From NCBI GenBank assembly GCA_016839165.1, contig CP069300.1, forward strand, positions 2,418,001 to 2,482,000: a stretch of DNA of 64,000 nt. Direction: 5' to 3'. A program made the translations under genes and the position numbers. Position 1 is the first letter of the stretch, and each line of letters opens with the position of its first letter. The notes beneath the pieces are model-generated. The model worked only from the letters and a program-made list of their open reading frames with translations, did not search any database and was not told where the DNA came from. This document shows positions 34,535-42,633 of the stretch, one piece after another. The DNA comes from Bradyrhizobium sp. PSBB068 (GTDB lineage: Bacteria; Pseudomonadota; Alphaproteobacteria; Rhizobiales; Xanthobacteraceae).

Positions 34535-35737
34535 TCAGGCGTCGCCGCCAAGCCTGGCCGCGATCGCGCGATAGCCGCGCATCCACATGTGGTCGAGATC
34601 GAGATCCATCGGCAGCGGCTGCGAGGAGACACGCGCGATCACGGTCTCGTGGGCCGGATCGATATAGATCCACTGGCCATGGATGCCGACGGCGGCAAAC
34701 GGCGTTTCGCGCCGGTCGAGGGTGTACCATTTGTTGCGGTAATTGCCGTTCGGGAACACCTTGGTCAGGTCACCGCGCGACCAGGCCTCGGCGTTGCCGT
34801 TCTGCCTGATGTCGTCGACCCACCAGCCGGGTACGACCTGTCGTCCGTTGCTGATACCGTGATTGCGCATCATCTCGCCGAAGCGGGCGAGGTCGCGCAG
34901 CGTCGCGCAGATGCCGCCGGCGACGCGCGCCGCGCCGCGGGAATCGACCGTGATGTAGGCGTCGTGCTCGGCGCCCATCGGCTGCCACAGATATTGCGAG
35001 AGGATCTTCGCGTAGGACATGCCGCAGGCGTGCTCATAGACCCAGCCGAGCACGTCGGTATTGGTCGAGACGTAGTGGAAGGTCTCGCCGTGCGGCGCGC
35101 CGTTTGGCCGCAGGGTGCGCAGATAATCGCGCAAATTGGTCGGTGGAACAGCCGGATCCGGCGGCTCCCAGCCGGTGGAGCGGCGGTAGTTCACGACGTC
35201 ACCGTCGCGCGCCATGTAATCCTCTTCGAACCGGATGCCGACGCTCATGTCGAGCAGATGCCGCACCGTGCAGCTGCCGCCATAGACCGATCCTTCCATC
35301 TCCGGGATATAGCGCGTCACCGGCGCGTCGGGATCGAGCATGCCGCGATCGGCCAGGATGCCGCCAAGCGTTCCGGCGACCGATTTGCTGACGGAGAAAA
35401 TGAGGTGCGGGGTGTCAGGTGTCAGGCCATGCGCGTACCATTCGAACACGACCTGTCCGCGATGCGACACCACGATGCCGTCGGTATGGCTGGCGCGCAG
35501 CGCCTGACCGACGCCGATCGTCTCGCTGCGCGGGTCAGCGAAGCCGATGTCGTCGAGATGGCGGGGCGCAAAGGACAGCGGCGCCGGCGTCTGGGCGCGC
35601 GCGATGTTTGCGGTGGGCAGCAGCTCGCGAACGTTGCGAAATCCCCACTCGCTGAACGGATGCTGACGCCAGTTGGCGAGCGTGACTTGTTGGTCGGCCG
35701 CCGAGGGGAAGGCGGCCATGATGCGACGCGAATTCAT
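34535..35737 (-). CDS. class C beta-lactamase-family serine hydrolase
   Basis: A 400-residue hydrolase of the beta-lactamase/DD-peptidase/esterase class C fold. The catalytic S-x-x-K is SVSK (Ser115, Lys118) in FSVSKSVAGTLGG. The YVSTNTDVLGW stretch is the Tyr motif region and the late HGQWIYIDP motif replaces KTG. Start ATG 35737 (MNSRRIMAAF) is preferred to an upstream ATG at 35800. No clear Sec signal is visible. Its 21-nt spacing from the oligopeptide-type binding protein suggests joint processing of a peptide, ester or amide. It is more likely an esterase or aminopeptidase than a true beta-lactamase. Confidence 0.85.
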   Translation of the reverse strand: MNSRRIMAAFPSAADQQVTLANWRQHPFSEWGFRNVRELLPTANIARAQTPAPLSFAPRHLDDIGFADPRSETIGVGQALRASHTDGIVVSHRGQVVFEWYAHGLTPDTPHLIFSVSKSVAGTLGGILADRGMLDPDAPVTRYIPEMEGSVYGGSCTVRHLLDMSVGIRFEEDYMARDGDVVNYRRSTGWEPPDPAVPPTNLRDYLRTLRPNGAPHGETFHYVSTNTDVLGWVYEHACGMSYAKILSQYLWQPMGAEHDAYITVDSRGAARVAGGICATLRDLARFGEMMRNHGISNGRQVVPGWWVDDIRQNGNAEAWSRGDLTKVFPNGNYRNKWYTLDRRETPFAAVGIHGQWIYIDPAHETVIARVSSQPLPMDLDLDHMWMRGYRAIAARLGGDA

Positions 35738-35826
35738 TCTTGATCCAGCAATGATATCGGAAGATGTCTGAAGGTTCCGCATGCGCCGCGCCGCTCGCAA
35801 TCAACCGGATGGTGGAGGGGCCGTCG

Positions 35827-35844
35827 GGTTACTCCGGCGTAACC
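35827..35844. promoter_or_regulatory. 18-bp dyad, candidate LuxR-type operator
   Basis: GGTTACTCCGGCGTAACC has 6-bp perfect outer arms (GGTTAC/GTAACC) and a CCGG centre; only one pair is mismatched. It lies in the 233-bp gap between the divergent serine hydrolase and luxR-type genes. Size and position suit a HTH dimer site. Confidence 0.5.
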
Positions 35845-35970
35845 GTTTCGAGGATTGTGCGTGGTGCCGGTTTGGCCCGCAAATTGCTTGACTACGCCCT
35901 GCGTCTGCCCCAGCGTGCCGGGCATGCGACGCGCAGACGTTCGCCATCGGGAAACATCGGGAGGTAGGTC

Positions 35971-36645
35971 ATGATCGCGCTTCTGGGCCGACCGGATCCG
36001 GCGACCACGCAGGCCATTCAGTTCGCGCGAGGCATTCTCGAGGGTTCCGCGACCGCGTTCTACGAGGTCGACGGTAATTTGACCCTCAACCGCTTCGTGC
36101 TGAGCAGCAACGTCCCGCCGAGCTTCCACGATCAGTATCTGGCCGGCATGAACCGGCTCGATCCGCTGCATCCGCGCTCTGCCAGCAACCGGCCGATCGC
36201 CAGGCTGAGCATCGCCCTCGACCAATGCGCCTCCCAGGAGGCTGCGACCTATCGCGCCTTCGCCGGCCAGTGCGGCGTCGCCGACATGATCGAGTTCTTC
36301 TTCCGCCGCAACGACCGCATCGTCGCCGGAATGAGCGTGCTCTGGGCGCCGGGCTGTGCGATCCCCGACGGCAGCATGCATATTGCCGAGAAGATCCACG
36401 ACTATCTCGAGTTCAACCTGACCAGTCGCCTGTCATCCAGTTCCGATGAGCCGGCGCGTTACGGCCTGACCTCGCGCGAGATGGAAGTCGTCGAGCTCCT
36501 TGGCTGCGGCCGGACCAATCGCGAGATCGGCGAGTGCCTGAACATCGGGCTCGCGACGGTGAAGACGCACCTGATCCATATCTTCGAGAAGCTCGGCGTC
36601 GAGACCCGCTCGGCCGTGGTGGCGATGATGTCGCGGCCGCATTGA
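35971..36645 (+). CDS. LuxR-family transcriptional regulator
   Basis: A 224-residue regulator. The N-terminal sensor-like region (1-155) contains YLAGMNRLDPLHPRSASNRP and VADMIEFFFRRNDRIVAGMS; it is not a recognisable acyl-homoserine-lactone domain. The C-terminal LuxR-type HTH (about 162-222) contains YGLTSREMEVVELLGCGRTN, REIGECLNIGLATVKTHL and IFEKLGVETRSAVV. A strong GGGAGG lies 8 nt before the ATG. It is divergent from the serine hydrolase and binding protein genes and has an 18-bp dyad upstream, so those genes are the likely targets. The transposase frame of the downstream IS runs antisense into its 3' end. Confidence 0.9.
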   Translation: MIALLGRPDPATTQAIQFARGILEGSATAFYEVDGNLTLNRFVLSSNVPPSFHDQYLAGMNRLDPLHPRSASNRPIARLSIALDQCASQEAATYRAFAGQCGVADMIEFFFRRNDRIVAGMSVLWAPGCAIPDGSMHIAEKIHDYLEFNLTSRLSSSSDEPARYGLTSREMEVVELLGCGRTNREIGECLNIGLATVKTHLIHIFEKLGVETRSAVVAMMSRPH

Positions 36646-37699
36646 GGGGCGCGGGCTGTAGATTGTAAGTCCGTGGCCTTCCAGCACGTCGTCCCGGCGC
36701 AGGCCGGGAGGTGGATTCACACTCGAAGTGCAACACTTGAGCAGCAAAGACCTCTGCCGGGGTCCTGAAGTCAAGGCATTTGCGCGGGGTGTTGTTGTAG
36801 GCGGCGATGGACTTGCGCAGGCGGCGGGTTGGCAGCTTTTCGAGGTCGGTGTTGCGCGGGATGAAGCGGCGCATGCGGCCGATGGCGTTCTCGATGCCCC
36901 CTTTTTGCCAGGGGGCGTGGGGATCGCAGAAGTACGTCTTGATCAAGAGGCTTTGCAAGGCAAGGTGAGATGCGAACTCGGTGCCGTTGTCGAAGGTGAC
37001 GGTCTGGCGGATCGGCTGTGGCAGGACCTCGAACAGGCGTACGAGATGGTGAGCGACGCCGGAGGCGAGCTTGCTTGCGAGGGGGACGCCGAGCAACAGG
37101 CGGGAGGTGCGCTCATGCACGGCCAGGATCTGCTGACCGTATTTGGAGAACATCATGAGGTCGGCCTCCCAATGGCCCGGGGTCTTGCGATCGGCGACCT
37201 CGACGGGGCGCAGATCCAGCGAAACACGGCCTTCGATGAAGCTTGCGGGACTGCCGCCCCGCTTGCCGCGGCGACCGCGCTTGCTCTTGCCGCGCGGCAG
37301 GTAGCGCCGCCAGCTGAAGTCCGAGGTGCGGGTGAGCTGGGCATAAATGAAGCGGTAGATGCTCTCATAGGAGATCACCTTGCGGCCGTGCTCGCGAGCC
37401 AGCCGGCCGGCGACCTGCTCGGGCGACCAGCCCCGGCCAAGACGTTCCAACACCGCACGGCGCAGGCCGGCCTCCCGTTCGAGGCGAGAGCCCGTCCAGC
37501 GCCGCGCTCGCATCTGTTGCTGGGCATAGCTGGGCTTGTAGCCGACCTGAACGCCAGAATTACGGTTCAGCTCCCGAGAGATCGTTGATGGCGGGCGATC
37601 CAAAGCTGCCGCGATTTGCCGGATCGAGCTGCCACCGGCCGAAAGCCTGGCAATCTCGCATCGCTCCTCCAGGGAGAGCTGCTTGTAAGTCCGCCCCAT
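36413..37699 (-). CDS. IS30-family transposase, frame running out of the element
   Basis: Up to 428 residues. The N-terminal HTH region (YKQLSLEERCEIARLSAGGS, SIRQIAAALDRPPSTISREL) is followed by the DDE integrase core with GHWEADLM, VTFDNGTEFASH and the glutamate region HAPWQKGGIENAIGRMRRFI. This is a typical IS30-type DD(33)E enzyme. The native part ends near VLHFECES, encoded by the terminal inverted repeat. The IS supplies no stop in this frame, so the frame continues about 297 nt into flanking DNA antisense to the luxR-type gene. The last ~100 residues are therefore probably fortuitous. The catalytic core looks intact. Confidence 0.9.
   Translation of the reverse strand: MGRTYKQLSLEERCEIARLSAGGSSIRQIAAALDRPPSTISRELNRNSGVQVGYKPSYAQQQMRARRWTGSRLEREAGLRRAVLERLGRGWSPEQVAGRLAREHGRKVISYESIYRFIYAQLTRTSDFSWRRYLPRGKSKRGRRGKRGGSPASFIEGRVSLDLRPVEVADRKTPGHWEADLMMFSKYGQQILAVHERTSRLLLGVPLASKLASGVAHHLVRLFEVLPQPIRQTVTFDNGTEFASHLALQSLLIKTYFCDPHAPWQKGGIENAIGRMRRFIPRNTDLEKLPTRRLRKSIAAYNNTPRKCLDFRTPAEVFAAQVLHFECESTSRPAPGRRAGRPRTYNLQPAPLNAAATSSPPRPSGSRRRASRRYGSGASSPSRARCSGTRRSRDWSGRSQGARRLPSRARSGRNAPAHRNWMTGDWSG
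36687..36709. repeat. left fragment of a REP-like palindrome split by the IS
   Basis: CGTCGTCCCGGCGCAGGCCGGGA reads as the exact reverse complement of the segment ending at 37850. It stops at the IS boundary. Joining it to GGGACCC at 37746 across one GGGA copy recreates a continuous palindromic element. Confidence 0.65.
36716..36738 (+). repeat. IS terminal inverted repeat, left end
   Basis: Begins TTCACACTCGAAGTG and ends CAACACTT. It matches the complement of the right end with two differences and encodes the last native transposase residues on the minus strand. Confidence 0.85.
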
Positions 37700-37717
37700 G
37701 GCAACACCTCCAGTTGG

Positions 37718-37740
37718 AAGTGTTGCACTTCGTTTGTGAA
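37718..37740 (-). repeat. IS terminal inverted repeat, right end
   Basis: Read on the minus strand it starts TTCACAAACGAAGTG and continues CAACACTT. It lies just upstream of the transposase ATG (37699) and probably contains its promoter. Confidence 0.85.
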
Positions 37741-37745
37741 CTCAG

Positions 37746-37850
37746 GGGACCCATTGCCACCGTTGCTGATTGAGGCGCGTTGCTGGACTGACGAGTCCCG
37801 TTCACAACACCTGCTGCGGCGTATGGGTCCCGGCCTGCGCCGGGACGACG
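37746..37850. repeat. REP-like composite palindrome, right part
   Basis: GGGACCCATTGCC at the left and TATGGGTCCCGGCC followed by TGCGCCGGGACGACG at the right form long complementary ends around a central spacer. It is the second half of the element split by the IS. The 387-nt gap 37700-38086 holds this repeat, two small hairpins and a dyad; I see no gene in it. Confidence 0.65.
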
Positions 37851-37905
37851 GCGAGTGTGTTGCCGATCTGTGAGTCAAAATAGGAATTATTGACGGTGCG
37901 GCGCC

Positions 37906-37930
37906 TGTAGGATGGGGTGCCCGTCCTACA
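37906..37930. repeat. TGTAGGA/TCCTACA inverted repeat
   Basis: A 7-bp perfect inverted repeat (37906-37912 and 37924-37930) upstream of the gamma-glutamyltransferase gene. It is part of the repeat-rich intergenic stretch. Confidence 0.45.
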
Positions 37931-37967
37931 ACTCCGTTACGGGTGCCGATCGAGTCGCCTCCACCCG

Positions 37968-37985
37968 ATCCACCGTTAGGTGGAT
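37968..37985. repeat. ATCCACC/GGTGGAT hairpin upstream of ggt
   Basis: ATCCACC and GGTGGAT are perfectly complementary around GTTA. A second copy with a GGAC loop occurs just downstream of the same gene (39703-39720). Confidence 0.55.
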
Positions 37986-38044
37986 TGCCGCTACGGCACG
38001 CCCGAGACGAAATTTCTCCGTAGGACCGGTGTCGTTTTCGACAA

Positions 38045-38072
38045 TGTTGGCGAGCGGCTGCCGCTCGCAACA
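38045..38072. promoter_or_regulatory. long dyad just upstream of ggt
   Basis: CGAGCGGC and GCCGCTCG, extended by TGTTG and CAACA with a one-base bulge, centre on 38059. It lies directly before the AGAGGAAG ribosome-binding site of the gene at 38087. With essentially no loop it fits an operator dyad better than an RNA hairpin. Confidence 0.45.
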
Positions 38073-38086
38073 TCAGAGGAAGCGAC

Positions 38087-39664
38087 ATGCGTGATTTCAT
38101 GGCCATCGGCCGTTCGGTGGCGGTTGCGGAGCGCGGCATGGCCGCGACCTCGCATCCGCAGGCAACGCTTGCCGCGGTCGAGATGCTGAAGGCCGGCGGC
38201 AATGCCGTCGATGCCGCGGTGGCGGCGGTCGCGGTGCAGGGCGTGGTCGAGCCGCAGATGACCGGGATCGGCGGCGACTGCTTCGCACTCTATTCGCCGA
38301 AGGCCGGCGCGCCGATCGCGCTCAACGGTTCCGGCCGCACACCTGCCGGCACCGACGCCGGAAAATATTCCGGAAGCGGCGCCCGCGACATTCCGCCGAC
38401 CGCGCCCGAGGCTGTGACCGTGCCCGGCGCGATCGATGCATGGTGCCGGCTGGTCGCCGATCACGGCAGCAAGCCGCTGGAGGAGATCTTCCGGCCGGCG
38501 ATCGCGGCTGCCGAGCAGGGCTTCTGCGTCACGCCGCGCGTTGCCGAGGATTGGCGCCGCTTCCGGGCGCGGATCGAGATCGACGGCAACGCGGCGGCCC
38601 AGTTCCTTCCCGGCGGCAAGGTGCCTGAGGTTGGCGACATCCGTACGCAACCTGCGCTCGGCCGGACCCTGCGCCGGATCGCGCAGCACGGCCGCGACGC
38701 GTTCTACGCGGGCGAGGCCGCCGACGAGATGGTGAATATCTTGCGTGGCCTCGGCGGCGCCCACCACGGCGACGATTTCGCGGCGCACGCCTCGGATTAT
38801 GTGCAGCCGATCTCGGCGCGCTACCATGACCATGACGTCGTCGAGTGTCCGCCGAACGGGCAGGGCCTCGCCGCGCTGATGATCCTGCGCACGCTCGCAG
38901 GCTTCGATGTCGGCGCCCTCGCGCAAGTCGATCGCATTCATCTGCTCGCCGAAGCGACCAAGGCGGCCTACCGCGCGCGCGACGCCTTCTTTTGCGATCC
39001 CGGCACCAGCAAGGTCGATCCGGCTGCATTCCTCGCCGAGGACCATATCGGCCTGATCCGCAGCAAGATCGACATGAGCCGTGCGTCCGCGCCCGCGACC
39101 TGGGACGATATCGAGCACCGCGACACCGTCTATGTCACGGTGGTCGATCGCGACCTCAACGCCGTCTCGCTGATCAACTCGCTGTTCTATCCGTTCGGCA
39201 GCGGCATCTACGCGCCGAAATCGGGTATCCTGCTGCACAACCGCGGCTGGAGCTTCCGCGCGAGGCCCGGGCACCTCAATTCACTCGGACCCCGCAAGCG
39301 TCCGATGCACACGATCATCCCCGGCCTGGTACGCAAGGACGGCAAGACCGTGATGTCGTTCGGGGTGATGGGCGGGCACTACCAGGCCGCGGGCCATGCC
39401 AATCTGCTGTCGAACGTCTTCGACCTGAAGATGGACATCCAGGCGGCGGCCGAGGCGCCGCGCTCCTTTGCCTTCGACGGCGCGCTGTCGTTGGAGACCA
39501 CGATATCACCCGATATCCGCGACGAGCTGCGCGCCCGTGGCCACGATGCGCGATTCTCCGAGGAGCCGATCGGCGGCTGCCAGGCGATCCGCATCGACCA
39601 TGCGCGCGGTGTCCTGCTCGGCGCCTCAGACCATCGCAAGGACGGTCTGGCGCTGGGATTCTAG
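38087..39664 (+). CDS. ggt: gamma-glutamyltransferase family protein
   Basis: A 525-residue Ntn-hydrolase that transfers or hydrolyses gamma-glutamyl groups and self-cleaves before a Thr. The likely catalytic Thr347 is in [12 protein letters not shown], aligned with the TTHYSVVD site of E. coli. The substrate loop appears as [17 protein letters not shown] and [31 protein letters not shown] is typical of the large chain. AGAGGAAG precedes the ATG. Unlike periplasmic GGTs it has no signal peptide, so it is probably cytoplasmic and could act on an imported gamma-glutamyl compound. It precedes an amidohydrolase and a transporter operon. Acylases such as cephalosporin acylase share the fold. Confidence 0.9.
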   Translation: MRDFMAIGRSVAVAERGMAATSHPQATLAAVEMLKAGGNAVDAAVAAVAVQGVVEPQMTGIGGDCFALYSPKAGAPIALNGSGRTPAGTDAGKYSGSGARDIPPTAPEAVTVPGAIDAWCRLVADHGSKPLEEIFRPAIAAAEQGFCVTPRVAEDWRRFRARIEIDGNAAAQFLPGGKVPEVGDIRTQPALGRTLRRIAQHGRDAFYAGEAADEMVNILRGLGGAHHGDDFAAHASDYVQPISARYHDHDVVECPPNGQGLAALMILRTLAGFDVGALAQVDRIHLLAEATKAAYRARDAFFCDPGTSKVDPAAFLAEDHIGLIRSKIDMSRASAPATWDDIEHRDTVYVTVVDRDLNAVSLINSLFYPFGSGIYAPKSGILLHNRGWSFRARPGHLNSLGPRKRPMHTIIPGLVRKDGKTVMSFGVMGGHYQAAGHANLLSNVFDLKMDIQAAAEAPRSFAFDGALSLETTISPDIRDELRARGHDARFSEEPIGGCQAIRIDHARGVLLGASDHRKDGLALGF

Positions 39665-39702
39665 AGCGCCGCCGCTTCCCCGCATTGCGGGAGGCGGCGA
39701 GC

Positions 39703-39720
39703 ATCCACCGGACGGTGGAT
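39703..39720. terminator. hairpin downstream of ggt
   Basis: ATCCACC and GGTGGAT around GGAC, 39 nt after the ggt stop. The same arms occur upstream of the gene at 37968. It lacks a U-run, so its role as terminator is uncertain. Confidence 0.4.
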
Positions 39721-39836
39721 TGTTCCAAATGCCGACATGCCGAACGGTTGGCGTCACGCTGGTGTCGTGCGCGGTTCGGCCGCTGTGCACCGCACAGTGA
39801 GCGCTCCAGGCTTTCCCAATCGAGAAGTTGATCCGC

Positions 39837-41504
39837 ATGACCAGGACATTCGCCGACACGGTCTTCCGCAACGGTCGGATCTACACGTCGAACCGAGGGC
39901 AGCCTTGGGTGGCCTGCGCGGCGGTCAAGGCCGGCCGGTTCATCGCGGTCGGCGAGGAGCGCGACGTCGCATCGCTGATCGGCGAGGGGACCGCAACCGT
40001 CGATCTCGGCGGGCGGATGGCGATGCCGGGAATCGTCGACATCCACAATCACATCATGATGGGCGGGCAGGCCGATCTCTACGAGCTGCGCTTCTCCAAC
40101 GCCGACAGCGTGCCGAGGATCGCCGAGACCCTGCATAAGGCGGCCTCGGCTGCTGCGCCCGGCGCCTGGATCGTCGGCGGCCAGTTCGGCAACAATCTGC
40201 TGAACGAGATGAACACCGCGGAATCCTGCGCGCTGCTCGACGCGGCATGCCTCGGCCATCCCGTCGTGTTGCGCGACGACACCTATCACAATCGCTGGGC
40301 GAGCTCGGCGGCGCTGCGGCTTGCCGGCGTGCAGGCCGATACCGACGATCCGACCGACGGCGAGATCGGCCGCGACCTCAAGACCGGGACGCTGACCGGG
40401 ATCATGATCGAGGCCGCCTCGGGCCTGGTCGAGCGGGCGCTGGCGGCGTCCGGTCACTACACGCCGGAGATGGACCGCGCCGCGGTGGCGCGCTCGATCT
40501 CGGTGCTGAACTCTTACGGTGTCACCGCTTTCATCGACGCCGCCAGCATGCAGCCGATCATGGCGGCGCTGAAGGGCCTCGACGATCGGGGCGAGCTCAC
40601 CGCCTGGGCGGTCTGCGCGATGCCGGTGGTTGAGCCGGGCTTCATGTTCGGCAAGGCCGGCGAGGAGCTGTTTGCGCTGCGCGAAGACTATCGCGGCGCG
40701 CATGTGAAGCCGGACTACGTCAAGGTGTTCCTCGACGGCGTGCCGGGTGCCAAGACTGCCGCCTTCCATGAGCCCTATCTGGCCGATCCCGTGCGTGGCT
40801 GCTGTTTCCGCGGCGCGACGATGCTGACCGTGCCGGACCTGATCCGCTGGCTCGGGCGATGCGAGAAGCTCGGCCTTGCCGCCAAGATCCATTGCGCTGG
40901 AGATGCCGCGGTGACGCAGGCGCTCGATGCCATCGATGTCGTGCGCAGCTTCAACGGCCCGACCAACCTGATTCACCAGATCGCTCATGCGAGCTACATC
41001 GCGCCTGACGACATCAGGCGCTTCGCCGAGCTCGGCGTTGCCGCCGACCTGTCACCGATCATCTGGTATCCGACCATCTTCCTTGAGGCGCACAAGGCCG
41101 CGATGGGCGAGGAGCGGGCGCAGCGCTTCTGGCCGAACAAGGATTTGAAGGAGGCCGGCGCGCTGATGGCCGGCGGCTCGGACTGGCCTGTCATCCCGAT
41201 CCCCGATCCCTGGCAAGGCATCGAGGGCATGGTGACACGGCAAAACCCGACCGGGGACTTTCCCGGCAAGTCGCTGTGGGCGGAGCAGGCGCTCGATCTC
41301 AAGACCGTGATCGACATCTACACCATCGATGCCGCGCGCGCGGCCGGCCTTGGCCAGTCGATCGGCTCGATCGAGGTCGGCAAGTCGGCCGACCTGATCG
41401 TGCTCGACCAGATGATCTTCGACGTCCCGCCGGATCAGCTCGCCGACACGCGGGTCGAGATGACCTTCTTCGAAGGCCGCAGGGTCTACGAACGGGGCGA
41501 GTGA
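39837..41504 (+). CDS. amidohydrolase family protein (YtcJ-like)
   Basis: A 555-residue metal-dependent amidohydrolase. The N-terminal small beta domain carries the metal motif HNH in [15 protein letters not shown] carboxylated-Lys/His region and GGSDWPVIP near the C terminus supply the final Asp. [15 protein letters not shown] is typical of the YtcJ group. Start ATG 39837 follows GAGAAG at 10 nt, and TTG 39828 is in frame but weaker. No signal peptide is seen. The stop overlaps the ATG of a CobW-family GTPase (TGATG), which suggests the GTPase delivers metal to this enzyme. The substrate is probably an N-acyl or amide compound. Confidence 0.9.
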   Translation: MTRTFADTVFRNGRIYTSNRGQPWVACAAVKAGRFIAVGEERDVASLIGEGTATVDLGGRMAMPGIVDIHNHIMMGGQADLYELRFSNADSVPRIAETLHKAASAAAPGAWIVGGQFGNNLLNEMNTAESCALLDAACLGHPVVLRDDTYHNRWASSAALRLAGVQADTDDPTDGEIGRDLKTGTLTGIMIEAASGLVERALAASGHYTPEMDRAAVARSISVLNSYGVTAFIDAASMQPIMAALKGLDDRGELTAWAVCAMPVVEPGFMFGKAGEELFALREDYRGAHVKPDYVKVFLDGVPGAKTAAFHEPYLADPVRGCCFRGATMLTVPDLIRWLGRCEKLGLAAKIHCAGDAAVTQALDAIDVVRSFNGPTNLIHQIAHASYIAPDDIRRFAELGVAADLSPIIWYPTIFLEAHKAAMGEERAQRFWPNKDLKEAGALMAGGSDWPVIPIPDPWQGIEGMVTRQNPTGDFPGKSLWAEQALDLKTVIDIYTIDAARAAGLGQSIGSIEVGKSADLIVLDQMIFDVPPDQLADTRVEMTFFEGRRVYERGE

Positions 41505-42592
41505 TGACAGCATCGGATCATATCCCGGTCACGGTGCTGACCGGCTTCCTCGGCAGCGGCAAGACCACGGTGCTGAACCATCTGCTGCGCCAGAAGGAAC
41601 TCAATGGCGTCGTCGCCATCATCAACGAGTTCGGCGAGGTGGCGCTGGATCACCTGCTGGTCGAGAGCAGCGAGGACAGGCTGGCGCTGCTCGACAATGG
41701 CTGCATCTGCTGTTCAGTGCGCGAGGATCTGATCGAGACGTTGGCCGATCTCGCCGCGCGCCGCGCTGCCGGTACGATCCCGCCGTTTCACCGCGTGCTG
41801 GTCGAGACCACCGGGCTCGCCGATCCCGTGCCGGTGCTGCACACGCTGATGACCGCGCCCGATATTCTCAGTCGCTACCGGATCGACGGCGTGGTCGCGA
41901 CCGTCGATGCCGTCAACGGCGTACACACCCTTGCCGCGCATGGCGAGGCGATCAGGCAGGTTGCGGTCGCCGACCGGTTGCTGGTGACCAAGATCGATCT
42001 TGCCGCCGATGACGCTTTGGCGCGGCTCGACGCGCAACTCGCGGCGATCAATCCGGTCGCCGCGCGCCACCAGATCCGCAATGGAATGGTCGATCCGGCG
42101 AAGGTCCTCGACGCCGGGCTGTTCGATCCGTCGGCCCGGTCCGGCGACGTGGTGCGCTGGTTCGATCTGGCAGCGCAGGCGGCGAACGAACCGCATCATC
42201 GCGCCGATCACGATTGCCATGGGGCAGATTGCGGCCATCACAGCCATCACGCGCACGATGCCGGCGTGTCGTCCTACAGCCTGATCATCGACGAGCCGAT
42301 CGGGCGCGAGGCATTCGCGCGCTGGCTCGATTATGTCGCGGCGCTCAAGGGTGAGGACCTGCTACGCTTCAAGGCGCTCGTGCATGTCGCCGAGCAGCCG
42401 GATGCGCCCATGGTGGTGCATGGCGTGCAGCATGTGTTCCATCCGCCGATCACGCTTGCCGGCTGGCCTTCAGCCGACCGGCGCTCGCGGCTTGTCTTCA
42501 TCGTGCGCGGCATCCCGCGCCAGATCATCGAGAACACCTTGTGCAAGTTTGCCGCGGTGAGCCGTGCGGCGATTCAACGATCTGCGGCTTGA
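41504..42592 (+). CDS. CobW-family GTP-binding protein (metallochaperone-like)
   Basis: A 362-residue G3E-family GTPase. The P-loop is GFLGSGKT (14-21), the family metal motif is GCICC (66-70), the switch region is VETTGLADP, and TKID is the guanine-specificity motif. A His-rich metal-binding loop (residues 231-252) contains [10 protein letters not shown] and [11 protein letters not shown]-terminal CobW_C domain follows. It is translationally coupled to the amidohydrolase (1-nt overlap) and 41 nt before the second ABC transporter. It most likely inserts Zn or another metal into the amidohydrolase; the later copper amine oxidase is a less likely client because it is exported. Confidence 0.93.
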   Translation: MTASDHIPVTVLTGFLGSGKTTVLNHLLRQKELNGVVAIINEFGEVALDHLLVESSEDRLALLDNGCICCSVREDLIETLADLAARRAAGTIPPFHRVLVETTGLADPVPVLHTLMTAPDILSRYRIDGVVATVDAVNGVHTLAAHGEAIRQVAVADRLLVTKIDLAADDALARLDAQLAAINPVAARHQIRNGMVDPAKVLDAGLFDPSARSGDVVRWFDLAAQAANEPHHRADHDCHGADCGHHSHHAHDAGVSSYSLIIDEPIGREAFARWLDYVAALKGEDLLRFKALVHVAEQPDAPMVVHGVQHVFHPPITLAGWPSADRRSRLVFIVRGIPRQIIENTLCKFAAVSRAAIQRSAA

Positions 42593-42633
42593 GACGAGAC
42601 GTAGTTCAGACAATTGTTTCAGGGGAGAGGGAC

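Larger units (their letters stand above)
36710..37745 (-). mobile_element. IS30-family insertion sequence
   Basis: About 1.04-kb element. Terminal inverted repeats share TTCACA..CGAAGTGCAACACTT (36716-36738 and 37718-37740, inverted), with two mismatches over 23 bp. GGGA flanks both sides (36706-36709 and 37746-37749) and is a candidate target duplication. Removing the element and one GGGA copy restores a REP-like palindrome. It lies between a luxR-type gene and a gamma-glutamyltransferase gene. Confidence 0.88.

Noticed and set aside
33014..35743. 909-codon plus-strand open frame
   Set aside because: It is antisense to the binding-protein and serine-hydrolase genes, both with clear family motifs; composition is Arg/Ala/Val-rich and no motif is seen.
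36413..36709. C-terminal ~100 residues of the transposase frame as a real domain
   Set aside because: They lie outside the terminal inverted repeat and are antisense to the luxR-type HTH; read-through of flanking DNA is the simpler explanation.
36728..37588. 286-codon plus-strand frame inside the IS
   Set aside because: Antisense to the DDE core of the IS30-type transposase.
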